64,000 nucleotides of DNA from Peribacillus frigoritolerans (GCF_004358755.1 NZ_SMZY01000001.1:434001-498000); one strand, 5' to 3'. Counted from the first letter of the stretch, positions 32,274-41,223 are shown. Made by a program: numbers and translations. The notes: generated by a model not told the origin, from the sequence alone.

Positions 32274-32772
32274 TTTAAAAAAACCTCCTTATTCGATAAT
32301 GCAGTCTACTGTATTGTTCCAAAATAGGAGTGAACAATTCTTCCATGTTTTTCAAAGTTGGTAAGGCTGGAATATTCATAAAGCTGGCGGAAACCATTTA
32401 CTTTAGAGGCACGAGGCGGATTTTTCTTCCATATTAACGTAATAACACAGCTAAATGGCAAGGAGCTAATTAATAAGGAAAGAACTAATCAATAAACATA
32501 AAATTTTTTTCGATACATAACCAAAGAATGCGTTCACAGATGATAGGGCAAAGCAGTAAAGCCCTGCTTATTGATTGGTATTTACCGTGTTAATTAGCTG
32601 TTTTCACCTTTCTGCCAATCCCGTTATTTAATGAAAGAGCCTTTTTATTTTGCCGAGCAAGTCTCAATGTCCATCCAAAGTAGTATAGTCATTCCTCCAA
32701 ACAACTGAAGTCTTTCCTTCTTAATGCAAGTAAACTGGAAACAGCTGAACTAATTGTTGAGAGGAGATCATA
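32274..32772. other. Divergent control region, no gene supported
   Basis: About 500 bases between the yra operon and the VOC gene. It must hold both promoters. An AGCAG...CTGCT hairpin lies at about 32554-32571. A minus-strand frame near 32606-32695 reads like a coding tail without a start. Confidence 0.4.
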
Positions 32773-33429
32773 ATGAATTTATTTCATTACCACTGGTGGA
32801 CTGACAAAGCGGAAGAGATGGAAAACTTTTACGGGGAATTGGGTTTTAAGGTCACATTAAGAGTTGGCAGGTATCAAGATAAATTTGAAGCTTTTAACCC
32901 TCCACTGCAATGGAACGATTTTAGGCATAAGGATATTAAGTTTAGAATTATCGAAATGGTAAAAGGACAAACAAATATTACATTTGGAAATGGTAGTCGG
33001 GACATTTTTGATCATTTCGGATTTATAGTGGATTCAGCTGAATATGATCAGATTATCAATAGAGCAAATAATCAGGGTTGGAAAGTGAATGAAGATGTAC
33101 GGAGAACATTTATTTCTACCCCTTGGAAGGTGAAAGTAGAAGTACAAAAAAGAAGAGAAGTTGTTCAAGAGGAAAATCATACGCGAATGAATCAGATGGA
33201 AATACACTTACCATTCTCCATTAATAACCCTTCGTTATTTGGCACGCTTTTGGGTCAAAAAATAATTCGGAAAAACTCAGAATTAGTCATTCTCGGGAGC
33301 AACGATTGGACGGTGAAGTTTGTAGATTCCACTGAGACGCGCTTGCATTCTGTATCATTTCACTCGAATCGTTTCTCTAACACAGCAGACCCAGTCAACA
33401 CCATTTTAATTGAAAATAATGCAAACTAA
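32773..33429 (+). CDS. VOC-superfamily protein
   Basis: A 218-residue protein. The N-terminal half looks like a glyoxalase/VOC module: HYHWWTDKAEEMENFYGELG and FDHFGFIVDS give the paired strands and possible metal-binding His residues. The C-terminal half, from about residue 140, starts a second module (NQMEIHLPFSINNPSLFGTL). Activity unknown; the family covers isomerases, dioxygenases and resistance proteins. ATG 32773 follows GAGAGGAG. Confidence 0.7.
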   Translation: MNLFHYHWWTDKAEEMENFYGELGFKVTLRVGRYQDKFEAFNPPLQWNDFRHKDIKFRIIEMVKGQTNITFGNGSRDIFDHFGFIVDSAEYDQIINRANNQGWKVNEDVRRTFISTPWKVKVEVQKRREVVQEENHTRMNQMEIHLPFSINNPSLFGTLLGQKIIRKNSELVILGSNDWTVKFVDSTETRLHSVSFHSNRFSNTADPVNTILIENNAN

Positions 33430-33532
33430 AGGAAAAGTGTGATTGCAATTCATGCTAACAGAAGCGTTAATCCAAGGAAGATTGAAGGCTTTATTTTTAT
33501 AGTGTGTAATAACACTTATAGGGGGAGACTAG

Positions 33533-33922
33533 TTGAATTACGTACAAGTTCGTGTAGCTAGACCAACAAACAACTTACAGGAGATCATTCGATTTTATGG
33601 GAGAGGATTAGGGTTGAAACAAATCGCGCAATTTCAAGATCATGAAGGCTTTGACGGGGTGATGTTTGGTATTCCTGATGCATCGTACCATTTGGAATTT
33701 ACGCAGCATATAGATGGAAGTCCGTGCCCTGCTCCAACAAAAGATAATTTACTTGTTTTCTATATTCCTAGTAAAGGTGAGATTCAGCGTTTACACAGTC
33801 ATTTGACAACGATGGGCTACAAAGCGGTCGAACCTGAAAATCCTTACTGGAACGAATCTGGTGTTACGATTGAAGATCCAGATGGTTGGCGTATCGTTTT
33901 AATGTGTACAAAAGGAATTTAG
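33533..33922 (+). CDS. yycE: VOC-superfamily protein, YycE-like
   Basis: A 129-residue single-domain VOC protein with the pattern QVRVARPTNNLQEIIRFYGR, GLGLKQIAQF, SYHLEFTQH and IEDPDGWRIVLM, as in B. subtilis YycE. Activity of YycE is not established; a glyoxalase-like or resistance role is typical of the fold. TTG 33533 follows AGGGGGAG. Confidence 0.8.
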   Translation: MNYVQVRVARPTNNLQEIIRFYGRGLGLKQIAQFQDHEGFDGVMFGIPDASYHLEFTQHIDGSPCPAPTKDNLLVFYIPSKGEIQRLHSHLTTMGYKAVEPENPYWNESGVTIEDPDGWRIVLMCTKGI

Positions 33923-33991
33923 TTGTGGGTTCTTAGAAAAATTAAAGGAACTTCTAAGTTGGAAGTTCCTACTCAATAGCGCCCGCATAAA

Positions 33992-34990
33992 TTAACGGAT
34001 TCTGGCCTTGCGGAATCCATTGAACACATTGAATGCCGCAGACAGTATAAATATGATTATCACGCTACCGACAAGCCATGTTTGAAATCGCACAGCTGAG
34101 GTGTTAAATAAATTGCTCATATACGCAATAAATTCTTGGTTCATTACCTTTGGATCGCTTAGTATGACAAGGAATACAACCGTTCCGATAAGTTCAAGAG
34201 CAGCAGTAAAGATGGCCATTTTCTTTGTCCATTGCCCCTTGATCAGTTTGTAAAGAGATAATGCTATTTCGATGGCAATGATCACGAGAACAATTGGCCA
34301 ATACTGTAGTAATACTTCTTGATTCAAGGCTGGAATTAAGAATTTGAGACCCTCATTACCGCCTTCATAGAAACCCAAAAGATGATTGGCATGAAAGTAA
34401 AAGGCTGCCCAAATCGCCGTCCACATTAAATATCCAAATACTTCGAGTTTAGTAATGGCTTTTTTCTTCGGGATATAAGGAATGTTCTTCAGATCATCAG
34501 GTGTCCATTTTTTCAAACTAGCGGATAATGGCTGCTGGTTTTTTCCTTTATCTGTTCTTTCAATAATCACGAAAACAAGAGTAAGCCAGAAAAAGGTGTG
34601 GATGCTTACTTCGATCATTTTCCAAATACCAAAACCAGTAATAGTTAAAACCACATCAATGATTGTTTCTCCGTGGGGAAATCCTATAAAATATTCTGCG
34701 ATAACAGAAATCAGGGAAATAGCAGCAGCAATAGGCAGGATCATTTTCAATAAAGAGACATACACATCGAGATAGCGCGGACCAATTAGATGCATAGGCT
34801 GATCCAGGTATCCGCTGGCTAACGCTGCGGGATTTCCCAGTTTTTCAAGAACGGCATATGCATCTTCTTCAGTGTGATCATCAGGCAGCATATCCTCAAT
34901 CGTTGACCGCAGCTCAAGGGCAATATCCTGACGGTTTTTTTCAGGCAGTCTGCGAGTGACTTCATATATATAAACCTCAATCACATTCAT
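33992..34990 (-). CDS. HAAS-domain membrane protein paired with PadR regulator
   Basis: A 332-residue protein. Residues ~1-70 form a cytoplasmic HAAS-type helical domain (YIYEVTRRLPEKNRQDIALE, then EEDAYAVLEKLGNPAALASGY), followed by six or so predicted membrane helices (near 82-103, 120-142, 180-200, 222-245, 258-275, 300-325). Such proteins are usually encoded next to PadR regulators and are thought to be their partners in membrane sensing. It overlaps the PadR gene by 14 bases, so the two are co-translated. Confidence 0.85.
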   Translation of the reverse strand: MNVIEVYIYEVTRRLPEKNRQDIALELRSTIEDMLPDDHTEEDAYAVLEKLGNPAALASGYLDQPMHLIGPRYLDVYVSLLKMILPIAAAISLISVIAEYFIGFPHGETIIDVVLTITGFGIWKMIEVSIHTFFWLTLVFVIIERTDKGKNQQPLSASLKKWTPDDLKNIPYIPKKKAITKLEVFGYLMWTAIWAAFYFHANHLLGFYEGGNEGLKFLIPALNQEVLLQYWPIVLVIIAIEIALSLYKLIKGQWTKKMAIFTAALELIGTVVFLVILSDPKVMNQEFIAYMSNLFNTSAVRFQTWLVGSVIIIFILSAAFNVFNGFRKARIR

Positions 34991-35324
34991 CTTCGTTCTC
35001 TCCTTTTACCAAACGATAAAGTTCTTTCGTATTTTTTAACCATTCTTGTTTCAGCGTCAAAAAGATTTCCAGTCCGTAATCGCTTAATACGTAATATTTG
35101 CGGGGCCTGCTTTCGGTTGTGTCCCAGCTGCTCGTGACTAATTCCTGTTTTTCTAACCGGCGAAGCAATGGATATAAAGTGCTTTGATCGATATTGATAC
35201 CTGATTCCTCCAATAACTGAACAAGTGAATAGCCATATTGTGGTGTTCGCAATTGACTTAAAACGGCCAATGTCAGTGTTCCTCTCCTAAGCTCTGTAGA
35301 TAATGAATTTAATAAAGTGCTCAT
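34977..35324 (-). CDS. PadR-family transcriptional regulator
   Basis: A 115-residue PadR-type winged-helix repressor: GYSLVQLLEESGINIDQSTL then YPLLRRLEKQELVTS, and the wing SRPRKYYVLSDYG. The C-terminal helix (LTLKQEWLKNTKELYRLV) allows dimerisation. ATG 35324 follows GAGGTGGGTGA. Its operon with the HAAS membrane protein is probably autoregulated through the inverted repeats directly upstream. Confidence 0.9.
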   Translation of the reverse strand: MSTLLNSLSTELRRGTLTLAVLSQLRTPQYGYSLVQLLEESGINIDQSTLYPLLRRLEKQELVTSSWDTTESRPRKYYVLSDYGLEIFLTLKQEWLKNTKELYRLVKGENEDECD

Positions 35325-35347
35325 TCACCCACCTCGTTTTTAAATAC

Positions 35348-35388
35348 TGTATGACAAACACTATTTGTCTTATGCTATGTGTCATACA
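35348..35388. promoter_or_regulatory. Candidate PadR operator
   Basis: TGTATGACA (35348-35356) and TGTCATACA (35380-35388) form an inverted repeat; a second, GACAAA-CACTA-TTTGTC (35353-35369), overlaps it. Both lie upstream of the padR-type gene. Confidence 0.5.
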
Positions 35389-35489
35389 CTATTGTGGTTA
35401 CAGTAATAATGGAAAATAGGTGTTTGATAAGGGGGAACCCCATTTTGTAGGCGAGAATTCGTGCTTTGGATGCTGCATGAAATGCAAAA

Positions 35490-35522
35490 AAGCGCTGATC
35501 CTTGTTATAGGAAAGCGCCAAG
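35490..35522 (-). terminator. Terminator of RDD-like gene
   Basis: On the minus strand GGCGCT pairs with AGCGC(C) and is followed by TTTTTT. Lies downstream of the gene ending at 35634. Confidence 0.6.
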
Positions 35523-35633
35523 TAATGGTTTCATGTATTAAGAAAGTCTTATATCAAGTAAAATTATTTGTAAATTTATTAAAGCACAATGTGTGCAGCA
35601 TGTGCACAAAAGTAATGTGTATGCCTGCCGCCT

Positions 35634-36023
35634 CTACACTTCCCGCACTTCTGTCCCCGAAAAGCGATCATGTGGAAGGACGGCTCCTTCTTGGGCTTCA
35701 AACGTTTTCCGGTTCTTTATGTAATCAAATGTACTCAATGTATCCCTGTAGGCCATGCGTTTAATAATTTGGCGGGAAGTCAGTTCTGAACCATCCTCAT
35801 TTTCAAGGGCCAGCCCCATTTTTTTGTAGCCTGCGGTTTGACCGCTTTTGCGCAGCTGTGCGTACTCGAGTGTCCACATGACAATCGTCGGTGTGATCAG
35901 CGTATGTACTGCTTCGCTTTTGACTTTTTTGCGCAGGAAATACTCAACTCCAGCTGTCACAGCGCTTGAGATCGCCAAGTCTATTAGAATCGCTTTTGTC
36001 CGTTTTTTTGTTAGTGATTTCAC
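35634..36023 (-). CDS. RDD-like membrane protein
   Basis: A 129-residue protein with two membrane helices at about residues 10-28 and 40-58 and the motif GQTAGYKKMGLALENEDG, like the G-x-T-x-G-K-K-x-x-G of RDD-family membrane proteins. GTG 36023 is seven bases from GAGGAGG. Function of RDD proteins is unknown; some are ion exchangers. Lies divergent from rnz. Confidence 0.65.
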   Translation of the reverse strand: MKSLTKKRTKAILIDLAISSAVTAGVEYFLRKKVKSEAVHTLITPTIVMWTLEYAQLRKSGQTAGYKKMGLALENEDGSELTSRQIIKRMAYRDTLSTFDYIKNRKTFEAQEGAVLPHDRFSGTEVREV

Positions 36024-36204
36024 CAATGTTCCTCCTCTGTATTTGATTGCTAGTACTTATACGAATAAAGAACAGGTAAGTTTCAATTTGATTAAAAATG
36101 GTATAGCATATATGTCTTTTCCCATCTAAATTCTTTCCAATCTTCATCTTTTTCCCTTTTTCATGTATTCTAGAATTACTAGAAAGCGGATGAGGTGAAG
36201 CTTC

Positions 36205-37134
36205 ATGGATTTGCTGTTTTTGGGGACAGGTGCCGGGATGCCGGCAAAAGCGAGAAACGTTACGTCTGTTGCACTGCGGCTGCTTGAAGAGCGGCAGGCG
36301 GTCTGGCTGTTTGACTGCGGGGAGGCCACGCAGCATCAGATCCTGCATACAAGTATTAAACCGAGAAAAATAGAGAAGATTTTCATCACCCATATGCATG
36401 GGGATCATATTTACGGACTTCCAGGTTTGCTTGGAAGCCGTTCGTTTCAGGGAGGGGAAGAACCGCTAGTGATTTACGGTCCTTCGGGCATAAAAGACTA
36501 TGTGGAAGCTTCTCTGAGATTGAGTTATACGCATTTGAAATATCCGCTTGAAATTGTGGAATTTGAAGACGGGACTGTTTTTGAAGACAGCCAGTTTAAA
36601 GTGGAGGCCAAAAGGCTTTCGCATGGTGTTCCATCCTACGGCTACCGGATCACAGAAAAGGATCTGCCCGGCATGCTTATGGTCGATAAGCTGAAAGAAG
36701 CGGGTGTTCAGCCCGGACCGCTTTACAAGAAACTGAAAAACGGAGAATCGGTCACGCTTGAAGACGGACGGACACTGCATGGGGAGGACTTTCTCGGGGC
36801 TCCTAAAAAAGGAAGAATCGTTACCATTCTTGGTGATACAAGAACTTGCCCTCAGGTAGAGGAGCTAGCAGCAAATGCCGACCTGCTTGTTCATGAATCC
36901 ACGTTCGGCAAGGACGATGAACAGCTTGCGTATGAGTATTTTCATTCCTCCACAACCCAGGCAGCCAGAGCCGCTTTTAATGCAGGAGTGAAAAAATTGG
37001 TTCTGACACATATCAGTGCCCGGTATCAGAATGAGGATCAGCATACTCTTTTAAGCGAAGCTTCCGCTATATTCCCGAATACAGCCGTTGCAGAAGATTT
37101 TTCATGTTTTGAGGTTGTGAGACATGACAGTTAA
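36205..37134 (+). CDS. rnz: Ribonuclease Z
   Basis: A 309-residue metallo-beta-lactamase-fold endonuclease that trims the 3' end of tRNA precursors lacking a CCA. Zinc motif [13 protein letters not shown] at about residues 62-75, with later ligands in VHESTF, GDTRTC and LTHISARY. Family-typical length. ATG 36205 after GAGGTGA. Marks the start of the conserved yqj backbone. Overlaps the next gene by 11 bases. Confidence 0.95.
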   Translation: MDLLFLGTGAGMPAKARNVTSVALRLLEERQAVWLFDCGEATQHQILHTSIKPRKIEKIFITHMHGDHIYGLPGLLGSRSFQGGEEPLVIYGPSGIKDYVEASLRLSYTHLKYPLEIVEFEDGTVFEDSQFKVEAKRLSHGVPSYGYRITEKDLPGMLMVDKLKEAGVQPGPLYKKLKNGESVTLEDGRTLHGEDFLGAPKKGRIVTILGDTRTCPQVEELAANADLLVHESTFGKDDEQLAYEYFHSSTTQAARAAFNAGVKKLVLTHISARYQNEDQHTLLSEASAIFPNTAVAEDFSCFEVVRHDS

Positions 37135-37669
37135 ACACCTCTATTTGATCCGCCACTGCCAGGCGCATGGTCAGAAGGTTTCGGCCTCTCTGACCGTAGC
37201 GGGGTTTCAGCAGGCTGAAAGGCTTGTTTCTTTTTTTGAAGGGAAGAAAATTGACCGGATTCTCTCCAGTCCGTTTCGCCGTGCTGTACAGACCGCTGAT
37301 CCTCTTGCTGCTGCGCGCGGACTAGAGATTGAACGGGACGACAGACTGGCGGAGCGGGTTATGAGCGGAACAGACATGGCAGACTGGAAAGAGAAATTGA
37401 AGGAAACGTTTGATGATTTTACCCTCGCTTTTGAAGGCGGAGAATCAAATGAGTCAGGCATGAAGCGGGTAAGCTCACTGCTTGGCGATCTGCAGGCAGC
37501 TGATGAGAGTCACATCGTTTTAGTCAGCCATGGAAATCTGTCTGTTCTTTTGCTTAGATCTTTTGAAGAAAGCTATGGATATGACCACATGATGAAGATG
37601 AGCAATCCGGATGTCTTTCATATTGAAATCAATGAACATGAAAGAAAGATTCGGAGGATATGGTGTTGA
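37124..37669 (+). CDS. Histidine phosphatase (phosphoglycerate mutase-like)
   Basis: A 181-residue protein of the histidine phosphatase family. [10 protein letters not shown] at residues 7-16 is the catalytic R-H motif, [13 protein letters not shown] and a late VSHG complete the active site. Usually a phosphatase on a small phosphorylated metabolite, not a true mutase. Overlaps rnz by 11 bases. Its stop runs into the promoter of rpmG. Confidence 0.88.
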   Translation: MTVKHLYLIRHCQAHGQKVSASLTVAGFQQAERLVSFFEGKKIDRILSSPFRRAVQTADPLAAARGLEIERDDRLAERVMSGTDMADWKEKLKETFDDFTLAFEGGESNESGMKRVSSLLGDLQAADESHIVLVSHGNLSVLLLRSFEESYGYDHMMKMSNPDVFHIEINEHERKIRRIWC

Positions 37670-37694
37670 CAACTACGAACAGAGTAGATAGAAT
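37666..37694 (+). promoter_or_regulatory. SigA-type promoter of rpmG
   Basis: TTGACA (37666-37671), 17-base spacer, TAGAAT (37689-37694). Transcription would start near 37701, within or beside the Zur-like box. Confidence 0.75.
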
Positions 37695-37706
37695 GTTCTT
37701 ATCAAA

Positions 37707-37721
37707 TCGTAACTATTACGT
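37707..37721 (+). promoter_or_regulatory. Candidate Zur box
   Basis: TCGTAACTATTACGT matches the Bacillus Zur consensus TCGTAATNATTACGA in 12 of 14 defined positions. It lies just downstream of the promoter, where a repressor would block transcription of the zinc-independent L33 gene. Confidence 0.65.
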
Positions 37722-37744
37722 TTTATTTTTTAGGAGGAACATTC

Positions 37745-37894
37745 ATGAGAGTTAACGTCACACTTCAATGCACAGAGTCAGGGGACCGCAATTACATTAC
37801 AACTAAGAACAAACGCAACAATCCTGACCGTCTGGAGCTTAAAAAATATTCTCCGCGACTTAAAAAAGTAACGGTGCACCGCGAAACAAAGTAA
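37745..37894 (+). CDS. rpmG: 50S ribosomal protein L33, Cys-poor form
   Basis: A 49-residue L33 protein ([49 protein letters not shown]). The usual zinc ribbon uses four Cys; here only C9 remains, the others being Ser or absent (positions 12, 36, 39). This is the C-minus type that needs no zinc. In B. subtilis C-minus ribosomal paralogues are derepressed by Zur when zinc is scarce, and a Zur-like box precedes this gene. ATG 37745 follows AGGAGG. Own terminator. Confidence 0.92.
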   Translation: MRVNVTLQCTESGDRNYITTKNKRNNPDRLELKKYSPRLKKVTVHRETK

Positions 37895-37903
37895 GAATTC
37901 ACA

Positions 37904-37938
37904 GGGAACTCATCGGAATTTGATGAAGTTCCTTTTTT
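37904..37938 (+). terminator. Terminator after rpmG
   Basis: GGAACTCATC pairs with GATGAAGTTCC, followed by TTTTTT. Confidence 0.85.
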
Positions 37939-38054
37939 CTTGCCTGAAAATAGCGAAATACTGCAGATTATTTCCCTCGTATGTTAAAAGGAATACGACA
38001 TAAATTCCTAGAATATAAAAATAACAGGAGACATTTGAAGAATGGGGGGATTTG

Positions 38055-38603
38055 GTGAATAAATATAAAGTATCCTTAGGTTTATTCATTTGTTTTGGTC
38101 TGGCCTTTGTTATTTGGTCAATGACAGAAATATCACAATCCTTCGATGAGCCTCTTGAAGCGCTGCAGGATACGAAACATGATATGGAAGTAGTCATTCC
38201 AGCCTATAAAATAAATGATGAAGCCCTTTATTTCTTCATTGATCAAAACAATCAGCTTGGTACAGCTTTTTTAAAAGAAGGCATTTACGGCTGGAAGACG
38301 GGAGCTATTTCTGCAAACCCCCGGCAAAAAATGAAGGCGGATCAAAAGCTTATCGACTATCACGTATATGATGATTCCATGATTTACGGGCTCCTTTCTG
38401 ACGACGAAGGAGCACTTGAGGTGAATGTAAACGGAGCACCGGCCCGCACACTCGAAATTGGCGTTATGCTTGAGCAGGATCTTGCGCAAAAGTATAATCT
38501 GGAAGATAAAATTCTCTGGTATTACCAAGAGAAAAAGCCTGTGCCAGAGGGCGGAAAGACACTCAAAAACAGCGTGATTGTGCTGAACAAAAAAGGATTT
38601 TAG
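38055..38603 (+). CDS. Membrane-anchored protein of unknown function
   Basis: A 182-residue protein with one N-terminal membrane helix (about residues 7-24, SLGLFICFGLAFVIW) and an extracytoplasmic domain. GTG 38055 is preferred to TTG 38052; both follow GGGGGG. No recognised family. Lies between rpmG and nei with terminators on both sides, so it is monocistronic. Confidence 0.6.
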   Translation: MNKYKVSLGLFICFGLAFVIWSMTEISQSFDEPLEALQDTKHDMEVVIPAYKINDEALYFFIDQNNQLGTAFLKEGIYGWKTGAISANPRQKMKADQKLIDYHVYDDSMIYGLLSDDEGALEVNVNGAPARTLEIGVMLEQDLAQKYNLEDKILWYYQEKKPVPEGGKTLKNSVIVLNKKGF

Positions 38604-38607
38604 TGCT

Positions 38608-38632
38608 GAAGCTTTGTAGGCTTCTTTTTTTT
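38608..38632 (+). terminator. Terminator
   Basis: GAAGCTTTGTAGGCTTC hairpin followed by TTTTTTTT. Confidence 0.7.
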
Positions 38633-38722
38633 GGCTGCAGATTGAAGTGTTTTGCGGTCTGACTTATGAGGGTACACTTCATGACAAAAGGCTTTTACAT
38701 ACAAGAAAGGAGTGCTGCTGAA

Positions 38723-39544
38723 ATGCCCGAAGGTCCGGAAATACGCCGTGCTGCCGACCAGATTGAAAAAGCTCTTCTTCCTCTGCCGGTAGGAGAAGTG
38801 TCTTTTGCATTTGATCATCAGAAAGATTACGAACCTCTTTTTCAAGGGGCACGAGTGGAAAAAGTCGAGACGAAGGGCAAAGCGATGCTGATCCGCTTCA
38901 ACAACGGCTACACCATCTATTCCCACAACCAGCTGTACGGGAAATGGGTCGTACGCAATTCCTATACATATCCCAAAACGAACCGGATCCTCAGACTCGC
39001 CATCCATAACGAGAAAAAGTCGGCTCTTTTGTACAGTGCCTCTGACATTGAAGTTCTCAGAGACAGTGAAGTGCCGGCTCACCCGTTTATCTGCAAAGCA
39101 GGTCCTGATGTCCTGAACGACGACCTCACTTCAGAGGATCTTTTTTACCGTTTCATGGACAAGCGCTTTTTCCGGAGAAGATGGTCTGGCCTGCTTTTAG
39201 ATCAGGGATTTGTCGCCGGAATCGGAAACTACCTGCGAAGCGAAATCTTGTATGCAGCAGAAATCCACCCGGACATGCGGCCCGTCGACTGCACAGAGGA
39301 ACAGCTCCGCGCAGCTGCCGATGCCATCATAAACATCACCGTTCAGTCTTACAGACATAAGGGAATCACCAATAACCTGGAGCTCGCCGAAAAACTCAAA
39401 AAACAGGGTGAAAAAAGATCCCAGTACCGCCACTGGGTTTTCAACCGCGAAGGAAGAGCATGCCGCAAAGACGGAACGGAAATTGTGAAGGTTATCGCTT
39501 CATCCAGGCGGCTGTATTACTGCCCGGAGTGTCAGAAAAGGTGA
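38723..39544 (+). CDS. nei: Fpg/Nei-family DNA glycosylase (endonuclease VIII-like)
   Basis: A 273-residue base-excision repair enzyme that removes oxidised bases and nicks the backbone. The N-terminus PEGPEIRRAADQI gives the catalytic Pro2 and Glu3; YLRSEIL is the H2TH region. The C-terminal zinc finger has CRKDG in place of the usual C-x-x-C-G, plus CPEC; one zinc ligand is Asp, so zinc binding may be changed. ATG 38723 lies after AAGGAG and is fixed by the need for Pro at position 2. Confidence 0.9.
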   Translation: MPEGPEIRRAADQIEKALLPLPVGEVSFAFDHQKDYEPLFQGARVEKVETKGKAMLIRFNNGYTIYSHNQLYGKWVVRNSYTYPKTNRILRLAIHNEKKSALLYSASDIEVLRDSEVPAHPFICKAGPDVLNDDLTSEDLFYRFMDKRFFRRRWSGLLLDQGFVAGIGNYLRSEILYAAEIHPDMRPVDCTEEQLRAAADAIINITVQSYRHKGITNNLELAEKLKKQGEKRSQYRHWVFNREGRACRKDGTEIVKVIASSRRLYYCPECQKR

Positions 39545-39576
39545 GAATGAATGGAGAAACCGCATGAAAACAGTTT

Positions 39577-39607
39577 ACAGGATGCGAAACAAGCATCCTG
39601 TTTTTTA
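39577..39607 (+). terminator. Terminator after nei
   Basis: ACAGGATGC pairs with GCATCCTGT, then TTTTTT. Confidence 0.85.
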
Positions 39608-39695
39608 TATGGCGTTCTGTCCAGCTGTGATAAAATGGAAATACAGCAGCGGCTGGTCAGTGTCCTTAAATTTAATGCTGAAGCGAGTGAGTAAG

Positions 39696-40106
39696 ATGAA
39701 GGTTCACCAAAAAGATTTTTCAGAAGCTTTATTAACCAGCATCATAGAGACTGAAACGGCAATGAAGAGACTGATAGAAAGGTTGCTGGTGAAAAATAAG
39801 TCTGCTTTTGCAGAAAAGAAACTGGATATTCATGGCGAATTTTCTATAGAAGGAAATGACCCTTTTACACCTGAATACAGTTCTTCTGTATGGATTGGCG
39901 TTTCTGAAGAAAACGGAGAACTTATTGATTTGCAAACGATTAAAATATGGGAGTGCCATCGGGCTTTTTTAGGGTTGACTACCTCAAAGAAGATCCCCGG
40001 GAGTACCATAAGTGGTGAGTATATTGATGAATCGGTTGAAGATGTTGAAGGTGAGTTAGTAGAGTATTTGAGTGATTTTTTAGAAGAGTATCCGCCATCC
40101 TTATAG
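39696..40106 (+). CDS. Acidic hypothetical protein
   Basis: A 136-residue acidic soluble protein, no membrane segment, with a Glu/Asp-rich C-terminus (DESVEDVEGELVEYLSDFLE). ATG 39696 is used; an in-frame ATG at 39675 is an alternative, and further upstream frame runs through the nei terminator. No family recognised. The following methyltransferase starts 14 bases downstream. Confidence 0.55.
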   Translation: MKVHQKDFSEALLTSIIETETAMKRLIERLLVKNKSAFAEKKLDIHGEFSIEGNDPFTPEYSSSVWIGVSEENGELIDLQTIKIWECHRAFLGLTTSKKIPGSTISGEYIDESVEDVEGELVEYLSDFLEEYPPSL

Positions 40107-40120
40107 AAACAAGGTGAACT

Positions 40121-40936
40121 ATGAGTGACATAATCAGCTACTACAATACCTTTGATGAATGGGGCAGGCTTGAACGGGAGCCGGTTGAATTTCAAGTGAA
40201 CTGGCACTATATCAAAAAATATCTTCCGAGTGCCGGGCACATTCTTGACAATGGAGCGGGACCCGGAAAATATTCTATGGCGCTTGCGGAAGATGGATAT
40301 AGCGTGACACTGACTGATTTAACTCCGCGGCTGGTCAAAATAGCTGAGGATAAAGCAAAAGAACTTTATTTAGCGGAACAGTTTGAAGCTTTTCATGTGG
40401 CAGATGCAAGAGATTTGTCCATTTTAAAAGATGAACAATTTGACTCGGCCTTAATGCTTGGCCCCATGTATCATTTGCAGGAAGAAAACGACCGGATCAA
40501 AGCCGTAAGGGAGTTATACCGTGTAACAAAGCAGGACGGCTTAGTGTTTGTAGCTTTTATGCCAAGAATCAGACACATCCTCACGTCCCTCTTGTTTCCC
40601 GACAACTGGAGACCGAACGATAACATGGACAGCATCACTCAGTTCTCGCAAAATGGAAGCTTTAATCATGCGGATAAGGGCCGGTTCACAGGTGCTTATT
40701 ATTTTGAGATTGCCGACATTAATCCCTTTATGGAAGCCCATGGATTTGAAACGCTTGAATTAATCGGATCTAATGCGGGTGCTATTTTATCAAAGGAAAA
40801 CTGGACTTACTGGCACGATAAAGGGGAGAAAGAAGTTCAGAAACTAATCGAGTTAATCATAGAGAAAGCGGCGGATCCATCTATTTTGGGGATATCTTCG
40901 CATTTGCTTTATGTTGGGAGGAAGATAAAAAGATAA
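40121..40936 (+). CDS. Class I SAM-dependent methyltransferase
   Basis: A 271-residue methyltransferase with motif I ILDNGAGPGKYSMALAEDGY at about residues 44-63, then the acidic loop LTDLTP and VADARDLS. Substrate not predictable; the UbiE/CmoA-like layout suits small-molecule methylation. ATG 40121, two codons after a GGTGA ribosome site. No terminator seen before the next gene. Confidence 0.85.
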   Translation: MSDIISYYNTFDEWGRLEREPVEFQVNWHYIKKYLPSAGHILDNGAGPGKYSMALAEDGYSVTLTDLTPRLVKIAEDKAKELYLAEQFEAFHVADARDLSILKDEQFDSALMLGPMYHLQEENDRIKAVRELYRVTKQDGLVFVAFMPRIRHILTSLLFPDNWRPNDNMDSITQFSQNGSFNHADKGRFTGAYYFEIADINPFMEAHGFETLELIGSNAGAILSKENWTYWHDKGEKEVQKLIELIIEKAADPSILGISSHLLYVGRKIKR

Positions 40937-40976
40937 TTACCAAAATTCATAATAAATATATTTCCAATTACGTCCA

Positions 40977-40998
40977 TTTAGTGTAAAAATACACTAAA
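40977..40998. promoter_or_regulatory. 22-bp palindrome before a small membrane protein gene
   Basis: TTTAGTGTA-AAAA-TACACTAAA, a perfect 9-bp inverted repeat ending two bases before the ribosome site of the gene at 41011. Looks like a repressor operator; no regulator gene lies next to it. Confidence 0.5.
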
Positions 40999-41010
40999 GG
41001 AGGATGTGAA

Positions 41011-41223
41011 ATGAAATTTTCAGAAATAATCATGCCGCCAGTCGTGGTGTATCTTGTAATTTGCTTAATTGGACTTCTTTTACCAGAAGGGGGTCCTAAG
41101 GGGTCAGGGTATGATACTAAGATATGGAATCTATACATTATTCAAGTTTATGCGATTCCAGGATTTCTGATCGCGCTAATGGTTTCTCTGTTTGCGAACA
41201 GAAAAAAGAAGACTGCCGGATAA
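41011..41223 (+). CDS. Small two-helix membrane protein
   Basis: A 70-residue protein with membrane helices at about residues 8-25 and 44-63 and a basic tail (RKKKTAG). ATG 41011 follows AGGAGG. A 22-bp palindrome overlaps its leader. No family recognised. Confidence 0.6.
   Translation: MKFSEIIMPPVVVYLVICLIGLLLPEGGPKGSGYDTKIWNLYIIQVYAIPGFLIALMVSLFANRKKKTAG

Noticed and set aside
32606-32695. Minus-strand stretch reading like a basic C-terminal tail (GWTLRLARQNKKALSLNN)
   Set aside because: A stop precedes it and no start or ribosome site fits; too short to call even as a pseudogene.
35420-35764. Plus-strand open frame of 114 codons
   Set aside because: Overlaps the RDD-like gene on the other strand and its terminator; no family.
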